DNA from: Gp7-AA10 sp035636095
GTDB lineage: Bacteria > Acidobacteriota > Thermoanaerobaculia > Gp7-AA8
DNA length: 64,000 bases
Assembly: GCA_035636095.1 (NCBI GenBank)
Contig: DASPZU010000069.1
Span: 11,323-75,322 of the forward strand
Direction of reading: 5' to 3'
Every line of letters starts with the position of its first letter. Positions within the stretch are counted from its first letter, which is position 1. The notes under the pieces were generated by a model. That model was not told the DNA's origin. It did no database searches and saw only the letters and a program-made list of their open reading frames with translations. The translations under genes were made by a program, and so were the position numbers. Of this stretch, positions 7,923 through 17,674 are shown piece after piece.

Positions 7923-8455
7923 CCGAACATCCACGTGCACACGGCGACCGCGACGATGGCCGCGACGAGATCGCCGACCAGCGCTGCTGGAATCGCATGG
8001 CGTGTCCGCTTGACGCCGATCGCGCCGAAGTAGACCGCCAGCACGTAGAACGTTGTCTCCGATCCGCCGTAGATCGTCGCGGCCGTGCGGCCGATCAGCG
8101 AATCGGGCCCGAATTGTTTAACGATGTCGGTGGTCAGTGCCAGCGATCCGCTGCCGGAAAGCGTTCGAAGGATCACGAGCGGGAAAATGTCGGGCGGAAA
8201 GCGCGTCGCGCGGAGCAATGGGGCAAGCGCAAAGGTGAGGATGTCCATCGCTCCGGAGGCGCGGAACATTCCAATCGCCACCAGAATCCCCACCAGGAAC
8301 GGGATAATCCGCACAGCGACCTGAAATCCTTCCTTTGCGCCTTCGATGAAAACGTCGTAGACCTTGATGTTTCGAGCCATCCCGATGAGTGGGATGCCGA
8401 CCAGGAGGACGGGGATCGCCCACAGCGAGATGGCGCCGAGGATCTGGCGAATCAT
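7919..8455 (-). CDS. spmB: Spore maturation protein B-like membrane protein
   Basis: A 178-residue membrane protein of the SpmB/nucleoside-recognition (gate) family. Typical stretches are IEGAKEGFQVAVRIIPFLVG, the RASGAMD segment and FPPDIFPLVILRTLSGSGS. Homologues occur widely outside spore formers, and their transport role is unresolved. The start ATG overlaps the spmA stop by 4 nt, so the two are co-translated and probably form a complex, as in fused SpmAB proteins. The stop codon is inside a REP-like repeat, so the terminal residues may have been altered by that insertion. Confidence 0.85.
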   Translation of the reverse strand: MIRQILGAISLWAIPVLLVGIPLIGMARNIKVYDVFIEGAKEGFQVAVRIIPFLVGILVAIGMFRASGAMDILTFALAPLLRATRFPPDIFPLVILRTLSGSGSLALTTDIVKQFGPDSLIGRTAATIYGGSETTFYVLAVYFGAIGVKRTRHAIPAALVGDLVAAIVAVAVCTWMFG

Positions 8456-9072
8456 TGTGGAGCGCCGCTGACCTCAGCGGCGGCGTTCTCCTGGTACGGA
8501 AAGAATCGCTGCAGGATCTTCGAGGTCGTCACTGCGGCGATCGCGCCGCATACTGTCGCGATGACGGTGGTGGAGATGATCGCCGTCGGATTCTTCGATC
8601 CCGACGCCGCGAGAACTCCGATGATCGTGGCGGGGATGAATTGAATGCCGGCGGTATTCAGTGTCATGAACGTCACCATGGCGTTCGATGCTGTTTCTTT
8701 CTGCGGATTGAGCTCCTGCAGCTCCTCCATCGCTTTGATGCCCAGAGGCGTAGCGGCATTCGAGAGGCCGAGCATGTTGGCGGCGATATTCAGGATCATC
8801 GCGCCGACTGCCGGGTGGTCGGGCGGGATCTCGGGGAAAAGCAGCCGGCTGATCGGACGCAGCGCGCGACCGAGAAGCGAGATCAGGCCCGCCTTTTCCG
8901 CGACCCGCATGATGCCGAGCCACAGCGTCATGATGCCGACCAGGCCGAGCGCGATCTCGACCGCCGTCTTTGCAGAATCGACGCCGCCCTTGGTGAGCGC
9001 AGCCGCAGTTCCGTTGAACGCGGCGACCAGCAAGGCGATCGCCATCAGGGCGAACCAGATGTAGTTGAGCAT
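8452..9072 (-). CDS. spmA: Spore maturation protein A-like membrane protein
   Basis: A 206-residue membrane protein and partner of SpmB. Family features include NGTAAALTKGGVDSAKTAVE near the N-terminus, the gate-domain segment VEIALGLVGIMTLWLG, and ILNIAANMLGLSNAATPLGI, followed by ASNAMVTFMTLNTAG. It is the first gene of a two-gene operon, divergent from the sulfatase-like gene with 23 bp between starts. Sporulation is not implied; the function in non-sporulating bacteria is unknown. Confidence 0.87.
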   Translation of the reverse strand: MLNYIWFALMAIALLVAAFNGTAAALTKGGVDSAKTAVEIALGLVGIMTLWLGIMRVAEKAGLISLLGRALRPISRLLFPEIPPDHPAVGAMILNIAANMLGLSNAATPLGIKAMEELQELNPQKETASNAMVTFMTLNTAGIQFIPATIIGVLAASGSKNPTAIISTTVIATVCGAIAAVTTSKILQRFFPYQENAAAEVSGAPQ

Positions 9073-9081
9073 GCGCGATGT

Positions 9082-9087
9082 TAACCT
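9082..9087 (+). promoter_or_regulatory. Candidate -10 box TAACCT, 8 nt before ATG
   Basis: TAACCT lies 8 nt before the ATG at 9096 and 9 nt after the divergent spmA start. It matches the TANNNT arrangement seen at other divergent starts in the window and supports choosing 9096 over the upstream ATG at 9078. Confidence 0.35.
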
Positions 9088-9095
9088 GCGGGCCG

Positions 9096-11000
9096 ATGCG
9101 CAAGCTCCTCATTCTGTTCGCGCTGAGCGCATGCGCGAAAGTCGAGACGCCGCCTCCCCGCCCGTCAATTCTGCTCATCACCCTCGACACCACGCGCGCT
9201 GACGCGATGCGGCCCGAGGTCGCGCCGAATTTCACCGCCATCGCGAAGCGCGGCTTGCGATTCACGCAGGCCTACACACCTGTTCCGCAAACCCTGGCCG
9301 CGCATTGTTCGATGATGACCGGACTTTATCCGGCGGGTCACGGCGTGCACGAGAACGGACGCTATCTCTCCGATCGCGTTCCCGTGCTGGCCGAGGAAAT
9401 GAAGGCGGCCGGTTATCGAACAGCGGCGTTCGTTTCTGCTTTTGCGCTGGCACGTCGATTCGGCCTGGGGCGCGGTTTCGACGTTTACGACGAGGATTTC
9501 GGCGACGGCCGCGCCGAGCGGAACGCCAAGGAGACGACTGACCGAGTGGTCCAGTTTCTGACTCATCAGTCAGGTGCTCCGCTCTTCCTGTGGGTGCATT
9601 ACTACGATCCGCACTTTCCCTACACTCCCCCGCCGCCCTTCCACGGATACCACGGCGAAGTCTCGTTCATGGATCAGCAGCTCGCGCGCGTCGTATCGGC
9701 GTTTCGGGGCGCGGTCATCATCGTCGGCGACCACGGCGAGGGGCTCGGCGAGCACGGCGAGGCACAGCACGGCGATCTTCTGTATCAGGCGACGATGCAC
9801 GTGCCGCTGTTGTTGATCGGACCGGGCATCAGTCCGGGCGCGACCGACACGCCGGTGAGCACGCGCCGCGTGTTTCACACCATCCGCGACTGGGCGGGCC
9901 TCGATGCGACGCATTCACTGCGGCGCAGCGAAAACGAAGTCGTGGTCGGCGAAGCGATGAAGCCTTTCCTCGATTACGGATGGCAGCCGCAGGTCATGGC
10001 GCTGGAAGGGCGGCTGAAGACGATCTCGGCGGGAAAGATCGAAGTCTACGACGTCGTCGCCGATCCGGCGGAAGGGCACGATCTTTCGTCATCGGCGAAT
10101 CTTTCGCGTCCGGTTCGCGCCGCGATTCAGCAGTATCCGATTCCGTCGTTCGCTCCGCCGCCGAACGATGAAGAGTCGCACAAACAGCTTGCAAGCCTCG
10201 GCTACGTCGCATCGGTGGCCAGGCCGGTCGTGCGAAAAGATGCGCCGCGGCCCGCCGAGATGGCGCATCTTTTTCCGCTACTCGACGAGGCCGCGCATCT
10301 GTTCGTGGAGGAGCGCTATCGCGAGGCCATTCCGCTGCTGGAGCGGATTCTCAAAGATGATCCGCACAATCTCGATTCGGCGCTTCGGCTCGCTACCGCG
10401 GAATCTTCCCTCGGTCACGACGCAAAAGCCGTGGCCGCATTTGAGAAAGCGCAGGCGATCGATCCGAGTTCAGAAGACGTCCGCACCTACCTCGGTCTGC
10501 ACTACGCCCGCGGCAAGAATTGGCAAAAAGCAGCTCCGCTTCTCGAGGAAGTTGTTGCGAAGAATCCCGCGCGTCTCCCGGCTGTGGAAGGGCTAGCGAT
10601 GATTCGCGAGCGACAAGGCCGGCTCGAGGATGCCATTCGACTTCGACAACAGATCCATGCGCAGCGCACGCCGACGGCCGCGGAGCTCGTTCGCCTCGGC
10701 AGGATGGCCATGGCCGTCGGGCAAACGTCGGTCGCCATCGATGCATTCGAGAAAGCCCACAGCGATCACGACCTCGAATTAGGCGTGCTGTATCTGGCCG
10801 CAGGACGGCTTCAGGAAGCTCGCGACGCGCTCGACCGCGTTCCGCAGACGAGTCCCGATTATCCGATGGCGTCGTTCAAGCGCGCGCAGGTCAGCGTGCT
10901 GCTGCATGAACCGGATGCGTCGGCGCACATCGAGAATGCGCGACAGCACGCCGATGCGACCACCAGAGAGTTGATCGCGCGCGAACGTTTGTTTCGGTAA
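9096..11000 (+). CDS. Sulfatase-like (alkaline-phosphatase superfamily) lipoprotein with C-terminal TPRs
   Basis: A 634-residue protein. Residues 1-13 form a very short lipoprotein signal ending in the lipobox LSAC. Residues about 24-330 form an alkaline-phosphatase-superfamily domain: ILLITLDTTRADAM (metal Asp31), TLAAHCSMMTGLYPAGHGV, and GDHGEGLGEHGEAQHGD (metal Asp/His). At the nucleophile position, where sulfatases carry Cys or Ser in C/S-x-P-S-R, there is Thr66 and no CxPSR motif, so it should not be a formylglycine sulfatase; a phosphotransferase or phosphodiesterase role is more likely. Residues about 395-630 are tetratricopeptide repeats. Start chosen at 9096 because MRKLLILFALSAC forms the signal. 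Confidence 0.8.
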   Translation: MRKLLILFALSACAKVETPPPRPSILLITLDTTRADAMRPEVAPNFTAIAKRGLRFTQAYTPVPQTLAAHCSMMTGLYPAGHGVHENGRYLSDRVPVLAEEMKAAGYRTAAFVSAFALARRFGLGRGFDVYDEDFGDGRAERNAKETTDRVVQFLTHQSGAPLFLWVHYYDPHFPYTPPPPFHGYHGEVSFMDQQLARVVSAFRGAVIIVGDHGEGLGEHGEAQHGDLLYQATMHVPLLLIGPGISPGATDTPVSTRRVFHTIRDWAGLDATHSLRRSENEVVVGEAMKPFLDYGWQPQVMALEGRLKTISAGKIEVYDVVADPAEGHDLSSSANLSRPVRAAIQQYPIPSFAPPPNDEESHKQLASLGYVASVARPVVRKDAPRPAEMAHLFPLLDEAAHLFVEERYREAIPLLERILKDDPHNLDSALRLATAESSLGHDAKAVAAFEKAQAIDPSSEDVRTYLGLHYARGKNWQKAAPLLEEVVAKNPARLPAVEGLAMIRERQGRLEDAIRLRQQIHAQRTPTAAELVRLGRMAMAVGQTSVAIDAFEKAHSDHDLELGVLYLAAGRLQEARDALDRVPQTSPDYPMASFKRAQVSVLLHEPDASAHIENARQHADATTRELIARERLFR

Positions 11001-11042
11001 CGCTTCCGCCGCAACGGGAACTCACATTGCGGAGGAAGTCAC

Positions 11043-11516
11043 ATGAGAACCGTTCGCTTCGCGTTTTTCGCGTTGGGAGTAACCGTCGCGGTCAGTGCTG
11101 CTACCCCGCCCTACGATTACTTCGTCAGCCTCTATCAGCCACCCGGAACAACTCAGGTCGCCGTCAACCTCGGCAACAATGCGTTCACTGGCGCGGCGCC
11201 GGCCGGTCCCGCCTACAACGCGTACGTGCGGGTGTCGAATGCCGCTGGCCAGGTTTGTACCGCGGAGGATGGACAGGCACCCCCGATTCCGACCGGCAAG
11301 GCGTGGGGGGCGTACCTATTCAAGGTGACGTATCCAAAGATCGTCGGCGGACCCCTCAAGAAGGGGACGACGACGTACACGATTACGGCAGCGATCAATC
11401 CCGAACACTTCGACGCCGACAAAAATCATTCGAACAACATGGCGACACAGACTTTCACCTTTCCGGCCGGTGGAACAGCTTCGTGCACGCCACTGCCCCG
11501 TCCGACATTTCACTGA
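11043..11516 (+). CDS. Small secreted protein, paralogue of 1607-2116
   Basis: A 157-residue exported protein with a clear signal peptide (MRTVRFAFFALGVTVAVSAA). The mature part is predicted all-beta, without a recognised domain. It shares PPYDYFVSLYQPPG and a C-terminal NHSNN motif with the protein at 1607-2116. A good ribosome site, GGAGG, lies about 8 nt before the ATG. It ends 8 nt before a hairpin terminator serving the convergent TonB-type gene. Function unknown. Confidence 0.7.
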   Translation: MRTVRFAFFALGVTVAVSAATPPYDYFVSLYQPPGTTQVAVNLGNNAFTGAAPAGPAYNAYVRVSNAAGQVCTAEDGQAPPIPTGKAWGAYLFKVTYPKIVGGPLKKGTTTYTITAAINPEHFDADKNHSNNMATQTFTFPAGGTASCTPLPRPTFH

Positions 11517-11524
11517 AAATAAAA

Positions 11525-11548
11525 AGGCCCGGCGTCGCCGCCGGGCCT
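11525..11548 (-). terminator. Intrinsic terminator of the TonB-type receptor gene
   Basis: A perfect 10-bp stem (AGGCCCGGCG against CGCCGGGCCT) with a 4-nt loop. Read on the minus strand it is followed by TTTTTATTTT, the classic rho-independent layout, 22 nt after the receptor gene's stop. On the plus strand there is no T-run, so it would act less well for the convergent secreted-protein gene. Confidence 0.85.
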
Positions 11549-11569
11549 CTTCGCGAGATTTCAATCGTC

Positions 11570-14500
11570 TCAGAACTGAACGCGAGCTGTGAGCTGGAAC
11601 CGGCGCGGTGCGTAGTGCGACTGTGCGAAGGGCGCTCGCACCGCCCAATCCGCGCGGTTGAATGTTGCGTTCGGCGAGAGCAGCGGCTTCAGCACTGCAT
11701 CGGAAATCGAATCCGGAATCGGAACGGTCTTCGTCGTCGAGTTCTGCGTGATGTTGACGAAGCCGAGAGAGTTCGTCGAAACCGCCGTTCCTGTACCGAT
11801 GCGCGTCTCGAAGTTGTAGCCGGTCTGCCTGTTCAGCAGATTGAAGACGTCGGCCGCCAATTGGAAGTTGAGACCCTTGGGCAGCCGGAAGCTCTGCGTG
11901 TAGTTGAAGTCGAATTGGTAATGCGACGGCGAGGTGCGGTTCCCAGCCGGTTCTGCGTAGCGGTTCGTATCGCTCGCTGACGTCGTGAACTGACGGTACG
12001 GCAACACGCTCTCGAGCTGATAGGGCTGGCCGGTCTGGTATAGGAAGAACAGGCCGCTCGTCGCCTGCCAAGGAAGCGCATACGTACCGTTGAGTTTCAG
12101 ATTGTTGCGACGGTCGCCGCGAAGGTTTCCGTACTTCATGTTCCACAACTGCCGGCCCGGTCCATCACCGATGTTCGATGAACCAATGAAGATGGCCGCG
12201 TCATTAGCAAAGCTGAACGAGGAGTTGTCCTGGTCGAAGTTTCCGTAGTAGTGGCTCCAGGTGTACGAGCCGCCGACGGTCAAATTCCGCGCGCGGTACT
12301 CCGACTCCGCGGTGGCCTCGTAGTACTTCGTGAAGGCGCCGTCGAGATTGGCGATGACGTAAGTCGAACCGCTGCCGATCGCGCCACGAATCGTGTTCGG
12401 GCCGCAGGTCGCAATTCCGGTATTGCAAAGGTTCGGAACGTAGTCCGTGGTTGGGATTCCCGCGGGCGCTCCGAAATCGGCGCGAGCGGTGTTGTTGGTG
12501 TCCTCGAGGTAGTGATCGCCCTTGCGGTAGCGTGTGTAGAGGCGCGACGACCAGTTCGAGCTAATCTGGCGGCTCGTGCCGATCATGAACTCCTTGATCT
12601 CGGGATGCTTGATCCCGTCCTGCCACCACTTGCCGGACGACGACGCATTCGGCGCGATGCCAAGCAGATTGGCGTTCTGGTCGAAGTAGACATTGAGCTG
12701 CTGGACGAGATTGCGGTCCCACGATGCGGCGCGGGCGTCGGAATTCGCCGGGGGCATGTAGCGTGCGAAGCTCGCCCACACCGTGCCCGACGGGTTGTAC
12801 GCCCACGTCGCGCCGAGGCGCGGCTGGATCATGTCCCCGAAGCTGAATCGGTGCATGAGGTACTTCGTGCCGGGCGATGCGATGAAGCCGGCGACGTTGT
12901 CCGCCTTCTTCAAACCCTGTCCGTAAAGCGTGTCCTGGCTATCGAGGACGCCGACGTTGAACGTCCAGTTGTTGAAGTGGATCGTGTCGTTGAGCTCCAG
13001 GTTTGTGGTGTGGATCTCGGAGTGAATCGTCGGAACGCCGGTGGCACCCTGCTGACTGACCTGCGCGCGGAAGTACGAATTGGTGGCCGTCCCGCAAACG
13101 GTTGCCGGGCACACCGTGCCCGCCGCACCGGTCCCTGCCGGTACGTCGATGACTCCCCATCCGTTCGACAACTGAAACCGATCCTCGGAATCCTTGAGTT
13201 GCTGGAAGCCGATGTGCAGGTCATTCGCGACATTCGTTCCCAGCGTGTAGTTGTAACCGGCCTGCCCGGCCTTACGATAGAAGCTGTCGTCGTCGCGCGA
13301 GAACTGTCCGAAGCCGACCGTCCCGCCGCCGGTCTTCGCACCCGGAGTGCAATTGAGATTGAGCTGCGCCGGGTTCTGCGGGCAGATGAATCCATATTGA
13401 TTCACGAACGGCGCGACGAATGCGCTTTGCGCCGCATTCGACGAGATTGGGCTCGGAATGATGAGACGTCCCTGGTTCGCGAGCTGCGTGATGTCGAGGT
13501 GTGTGCCCTTCGCGAAGTTCGGAACAACGGAGGCGACATTTGACGCCGTGCCTGTTCCCGGATTGCGGTAGTCATAAACCTTTGCGGTCGCGAAGCTCTT
13601 CGGGTTAATAACCCACGAGCCCTCGAGGGTGCCGATCTTTAGTTTGACCTTCGAGTCGGTGCCGGTCGTCGCGGCCTGTGTCGAACCGAATGACGACGGC
13701 GTTTCATCAGTCTTTGAGTCGCGATAGCTTCCGTTGATCAGCAGCGATCCGAGCGGTGTGAAGGTAGCTTTGCCGAACCAGTCCGTCCGCTTCAGCTCGT
13801 ACTTCGGCAGATCGCCGTAGACGTTCGCCTGATTCGACTTCGTGAACTGCGGACGGTAGTAGGAGCCGTAGAAATAGAGCCGGTCGCGGAGGATCGGACC
13901 GCCGGCGTTCACGGTCGCCCACGTGCGGTCCTGCTGATAGGTCAGGATCTGCGATCCGCTCTGATTCGCGATGAAGTTCTTGTTCAGCACTTCGTAACTG
14001 GCTTCGCCGGTGAGCTTGTTCGTTCCCGACTTCGTGACAGTGTCGATCTGGAAGCCGCCGGCGCGATCGAAGTCCGTCGCCTTCGCGCCGCCGCGAATGA
14101 CGGTGACCTGCGCGATGTCGTGATTGTTGGGATCGGACGATGTCGCATTCAGGACGCCGAACAGCGGCATGGTGATATTCACGCCGTCGAACAAGTACAC
14201 GTTGTCCTGACCGCTCGCGCCGGCGCTCGGGCCGCGGAACGTGTCGGGGTTGTACATGACGCCTGGGATGAATTTCTGGAGGTCGCTGTAATTCTGCGTG
14301 ATCGGCAACTGGCGGATCTGATCGCTCGTCAAGCCGCTCTGCAGCGCGGTCGACTCTTTATCGACCAGCGTGGCCGCGGCGGTGACAGTGATTGTTTCGG
14401 CCACCCCCTGCAGTCCGAGCTTCACGTCGGCGACCACGTTTTGCGAAAGAACGACTGTCGCCTTCCGTGTCACGGTCTGCATCCCGGCGAGACTGTATGT

Positions 14501-14734
14501 GACGGTGTAATCGCCCGGCACGAGTGCCGGAAGCCTGTAATCCCCGTTCGTGTCGGTGGTGGTGAGGCGAGGCTGGGGCAGCACGTTGGACCGCGCTTCG
14601 ATAGTGACACCCGGGAGCGCCGAGTTATCGGTGGCGGTCACTCGGCCGCTGATCGAGCCGGTTTGCTGGCCCAGGAGTGCGGTACAGCAAAGTAATGTGA
14701 TGACGAAGATGCATAGCGGAGCACGCAAGCGCAT
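11570..14734 (-). CDS. TonB-dependent receptor/Oar-like outer-membrane protein with carboxypeptidase-regulatory domain
   Basis: A protein of 1054 residues. Residues 1-22 are a signal peptide. Residues about 25-115 form a carboxypeptidase-regulatory-like beta-sandwich (GSISGRVTATDNSALPGVTI, then TNGDYRLPALVPGDYTVTYS). Next comes a plug-like domain (QLPITQNYSDLQKFIPGVMY; VYLFDGVNITMP; VTVIRGGAKATDFDRAGGFQ). The remaining 800 residues have the alternating pattern of a 22-strand barrel, ending in an aromatic residue (LTARVQF). The architecture matches the large Oar-like receptors that are expanded in Acidobacteriota; the substrate is unknown (large carbohydrate or peptide suspected). A strong AGGAGAG site precedes the ATG, and an intrinsic terminator follows. 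Confidence 0.88.
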   Translation of the reverse strand: MRLRAPLCIFVITLLCCTALLGQQTGSISGRVTATDNSALPGVTIEARSNVLPQPRLTTTDTNGDYRLPALVPGDYTVTYSLAGMQTVTRKATVVLSQNVVADVKLGLQGVAETITVTAAATLVDKESTALQSGLTSDQIRQLPITQNYSDLQKFIPGVMYNPDTFRGPSAGASGQDNVYLFDGVNITMPLFGVLNATSSDPNNHDIAQVTVIRGGAKATDFDRAGGFQIDTVTKSGTNKLTGEASYEVLNKNFIANQSGSQILTYQQDRTWATVNAGGPILRDRLYFYGSYYRPQFTKSNQANVYGDLPKYELKRTDWFGKATFTPLGSLLINGSYRDSKTDETPSSFGSTQAATTGTDSKVKLKIGTLEGSWVINPKSFATAKVYDYRNPGTGTASNVASVVPNFAKGTHLDITQLANQGRLIIPSPISSNAAQSAFVAPFVNQYGFICPQNPAQLNLNCTPGAKTGGGTVGFGQFSRDDDSFYRKAGQAGYNYTLGTNVANDLHIGFQQLKDSEDRFQLSNGWGVIDVPAGTGAAGTVCPATVCGTATNSYFRAQVSQQGATGVPTIHSEIHTTNLELNDTIHFNNWTFNVGVLDSQDTLYGQGLKKADNVAGFIASPGTKYLMHRFSFGDMIQPRLGATWAYNPSGTVWASFARYMPPANSDARAASWDRNLVQQLNVYFDQNANLLGIAPNASSSGKWWQDGIKHPEIKEFMIGTSRQISSNWSSRLYTRYRKGDHYLEDTNNTARADFGAPAGIPTTDYVPNLCNTGIATCGPNTIRGAIGSGSTYVIANLDGAFTKYYEATAESEYRARNLTVGGSYTWSHYYGNFDQDNSSFSFANDAAIFIGSSNIGDGPGRQLWNMKYGNLRGDRRNNLKLNGTYALPWQATSGLFFLYQTGQPYQLESVLPYRQFTTSASDTNRYAEPAGNRTSPSHYQFDFNYTQSFRLPKGLNFQLAADVFNLLNRQTGYNFETRIGTGTAVSTNSLGFVNITQNSTTKTVPIPDSISDAVLKPLLSPNATFNRADWAVRAPFAQSHYAPRRFQLTARVQF

Positions 14735-14787
14735 CGATCTCTCCTTCTGCTAAAAAAAAGTGACGAGCTGCGCGGGATTCTACACCG

Positions 14788-15672
<885 letters not shown>

Positions 15673-15682
15673 TTTTTTTAGT

Positions 15683-15730
15683 TTATCCCGAGCGGAGCGA
15701 GGAGTCTCCGGTGGCGCAGCGAGATCTTTT
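15683..15730. repeat. Dispersed GAGCGAAGCGA-type repeat, single arm
   Basis: The stretch TTTATCCCGAGCGGAGCGAG followed by GAGTCTCCGGTGGCGCA resembles the arms of the inverted repeat at 30311-30404 (ATCCTGAGCGAAGCGAAGGA, then TCTCCGGTG). Only one arm is seen here. It lies immediately upstream of era and makes the era reading frame look artificially extended. Confidence 0.6.
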
Positions 15731-15805
15731 GCGGCAGGCGGAACGCGATGCCCATCCTTTTTCTTTTTTGTTCGTCGCTGCTCCATCATAGATCCCTCGC
15801 TAGGC

Positions 15806-15912
15806 TCGACCACCCTCTCCCCGCTTCGCGGGGCGAGGGACCTCGAGATCGTCCGAGATCCTTCTCCCCGCCTGCGGGGAGAAGGTGCCGCGAAGCGGCG
15901 GATGAGGGGCTC
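15806..15912. repeat. CCCTCTCCCCGC palindromic repeat (two hairpins)
   Basis: Two neighbouring GC hairpins occupy the corC-era gap: CCCTCTCCCCGCTTCGCGGG followed by GCGAGGG (about 15812-15838), and CCTTCTCCCCGCCTGCGGGG followed by AGAAGG (15860-15885). GCCGCGAAGCGGCGGATGAG follows. The same repeat family occurs in frame inside leuS at 50430-50537. It may act as an RNA hairpin between the two co-oriented genes. Confidence 0.8.
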
Positions 15913-15913
15913 T

Positions 15914-17191
15914 TCACGCCCTCTGCTCTTCTTCGATTTCCTGCCATTCCGGATCGCGCGTCACTTTTACGCGGTAGATACGGCGACGGTCGGCGCGGTC
16001 GACCTCGAATCGATATCCGTTCTTGCTGATCACCGTCCCGGCTTTCGGAACGCGTCCTAGGGTCGTGAAGATCATTCCGGCGACAGTTTCGTAATCCTCG
16101 CCTGCGAAGCTGGCATCGAGCATCTCTTCCAGCGTGTCGATGGGAAGCATGCCGCTGATCAGGTATTCGTCGTTTCCGAGATCGACCACCGTCGCTTCGA
16201 CCGACTCGTGCTCGTCGGCAATCTCCCCGACGATGTCCTCGACGATGTCTTCGATGGTGATCAAGCCGGCCGTCCCGCCGAACTCGTCGACCACGATGGC
16301 CAACTGCATGTGCTCGCTCTGAAATTCGCGCAGCAAGTCGGAGACCTTTTTCGTCTCCGGGACGAAGTAAGGCGGACGCGCGAGATCAGCGACCGTTTTC
16401 GGCTCCTTTCTCATGACATAATCAAATACATCTTTAATGTGTACAATTCCTGTGATGGCGTCGATGCTCTCCTGATAGATCGGAATTCGTGAGAATTTCG
16501 ATTCGCTGAATAGCCGCGCCAGTTCATCCAGCGACTTGCGTGCATCGAAGGCCAGCATGTCGATGCGCGGCGTCATCAGCTCGCGCGCCATGCGATCGCC
16601 GAACTCCACCACCGAGGCGATCATCTTCCCTTCGCTGGGCTCGAGGATCCCTTCCTCCTCCCCCACGTCGATGAAGGCCTGCACCTCTTCGTCAGTCACC
16701 GTCTCCGGCTCCGCCTCTTCCTCTTCCTGACGATCGAGGCGCGCGAACATGCGTCGCATCGGAAAGAGCACCGGCCAGAATAGGTAGTAGAAAAAATGCG
16801 AGAACGGGATCATGTGTTTCAGCGCGATCTCACCGATGTCATCCGGCACGAGCGCAAGGCCGAACTTCCACAGAATCACGATTGCCAGCCACAGGCCTCC
16901 CGCGATCGCGACGGCACGAGCGATCGGGCGCGGCTGAACCGCCATCACGGTGCATGCAAACGACACCACCAGCGCGGTCTGCAGAAGCGCGCCGCTCATG
17001 AGCTGCAGGTTGCGCGGATCGTAGGAAAACCAGCGGCTGCCGCGCTCCAGCTCCGGATCGCCGCTCCATCGTCGGAGCGTGACCGCGCTGACCTGCTGCG
17101 CGAAATGGCGGACGGCATCGAAGAGGAGGTAGAAGACGCCGCTGACGACGGTCGCGGCAATCCATTCTCCGTGCGAGAGGCTACTTCCCAT
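15914..17191 (-). CDS. HlyC/CorC (CNNM)-family transporter with CBS pair
   Basis: A 425-residue inner-membrane protein. About the first 150 residues carry hydrophobic helices of the DUF21/CNNM transmembrane domain. Then come an acidic linker (DRQEEEEAEPETVTDEEVQAF), a CBS pair (about 195-320: RELMTPRIDMLAFDA, FSRIPIYQESIDAITGIVHIKD, QLAIVVDEFGGTAGLITIEDIVEDIVGEI) and a C-terminal CorC_HlyC domain (about 335-410). The family is linked to magnesium/cobalt efflux, with nucleotide binding by the CBS pair. It lies upstream of era and downstream of a DUF4149 protein. Confidence 0.9.
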   Translation of the reverse strand: MGSSLSHGEWIAATVVSGVFYLLFDAVRHFAQQVSAVTLRRWSGDPELERGSRWFSYDPRNLQLMSGALLQTALVVSFACTVMAVQPRPIARAVAIAGGLWLAIVILWKFGLALVPDDIGEIALKHMIPFSHFFYYLFWPVLFPMRRMFARLDRQEEEEAEPETVTDEEVQAFIDVGEEEGILEPSEGKMIASVVEFGDRMARELMTPRIDMLAFDARKSLDELARLFSESKFSRIPIYQESIDAITGIVHIKDVFDYVMRKEPKTVADLARPPYFVPETKKVSDLLREFQSEHMQLAIVVDEFGGTAGLITIEDIVEDIVGEIADEHESVEATVVDLGNDEYLISGMLPIDTLEEMLDASFAGEDYETVAGMIFTTLGRVPKAGTVISKNGYRFEVDRADRRRIYRVKVTRDPEWQEIEEEQRA

Positions 17192-17212
17192 CGGGCGTGG
17201 GGCGGAATTCTA

Positions 17213-17674
17213 TCAACTGAGGAAGAGCGCAACTATGGCAACAACAAGTGCCGATTTCATCAGTAGTTCCGCGCGATGATGAAGCTTTCCGAACACGGCG
17301 GCGTCCCCCCGATTCCGCTCCATCGCCGGTTCGAGATAGGCAATTTCGTAAACGACGGTCAGGGCAAGCAGCGCGATCGCGACCCATCGAACGGCGATCC
17401 AGGGACTCTCGGCATTGCGCTCCCACCCGACATACTTCGCGGCCGCGCCTGTGATGATCAGGACCACGGCGATGACTCTTAACCGCGAGAACCGGCGCAG
17501 CGTCGGACCGAAAATTGCCCCCGCCTCCGCCCTCGGAAGGGCCTTGAACAGGGCCGGCGCGACCAGGGCACCGAGGGCGATGCTTCCTCCGATCCAGAGG
17601 GCCAGGCCAACTTGATACAGGAAATTGATCGCTAGATACGACCAGTTTGGCATACTGAAGGCTAACAGCTTCAT
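17213..17674 (-). CDS. DUF4149-like four-helix membrane protein
   Basis: A protein of about 153 residues and four predicted transmembrane helices. NFLYQVGLALWIGGSIALGA near the N-terminus and APALFKALPRAEAGAIFGPT match the DUF4149/TMEM205-like pattern. Function unknown. The start is uncertain: the ATG at 17674 would overlap the start codon of the divergent gene within CATG (17672-17675), while a second ATG at 17653 (MPNWSYLAINF) would remove the overlap. It is co-oriented with corC 21 nt downstream. Confidence 0.75.
   Translation of the reverse strand: MKLLAFSMPNWSYLAINFLYQVGLALWIGGSIALGALVAPALFKALPRAEAGAIFGPTLRRFSRLRVIAVVLIITGAAAKYVGWERNAESPWIAVRWVAIALLALTVVYEIAYLEPAMERNRGDAAVFGKLHHRAELLMKSALVVAIVALFLS

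Noticed and set aside
15673..15813. Longer Era protein starting at 15813
   Set aside because: The extra 47 residues derive from a dispersed repeat and the normal Era start MGVVTLVGRPNAGKS is available.
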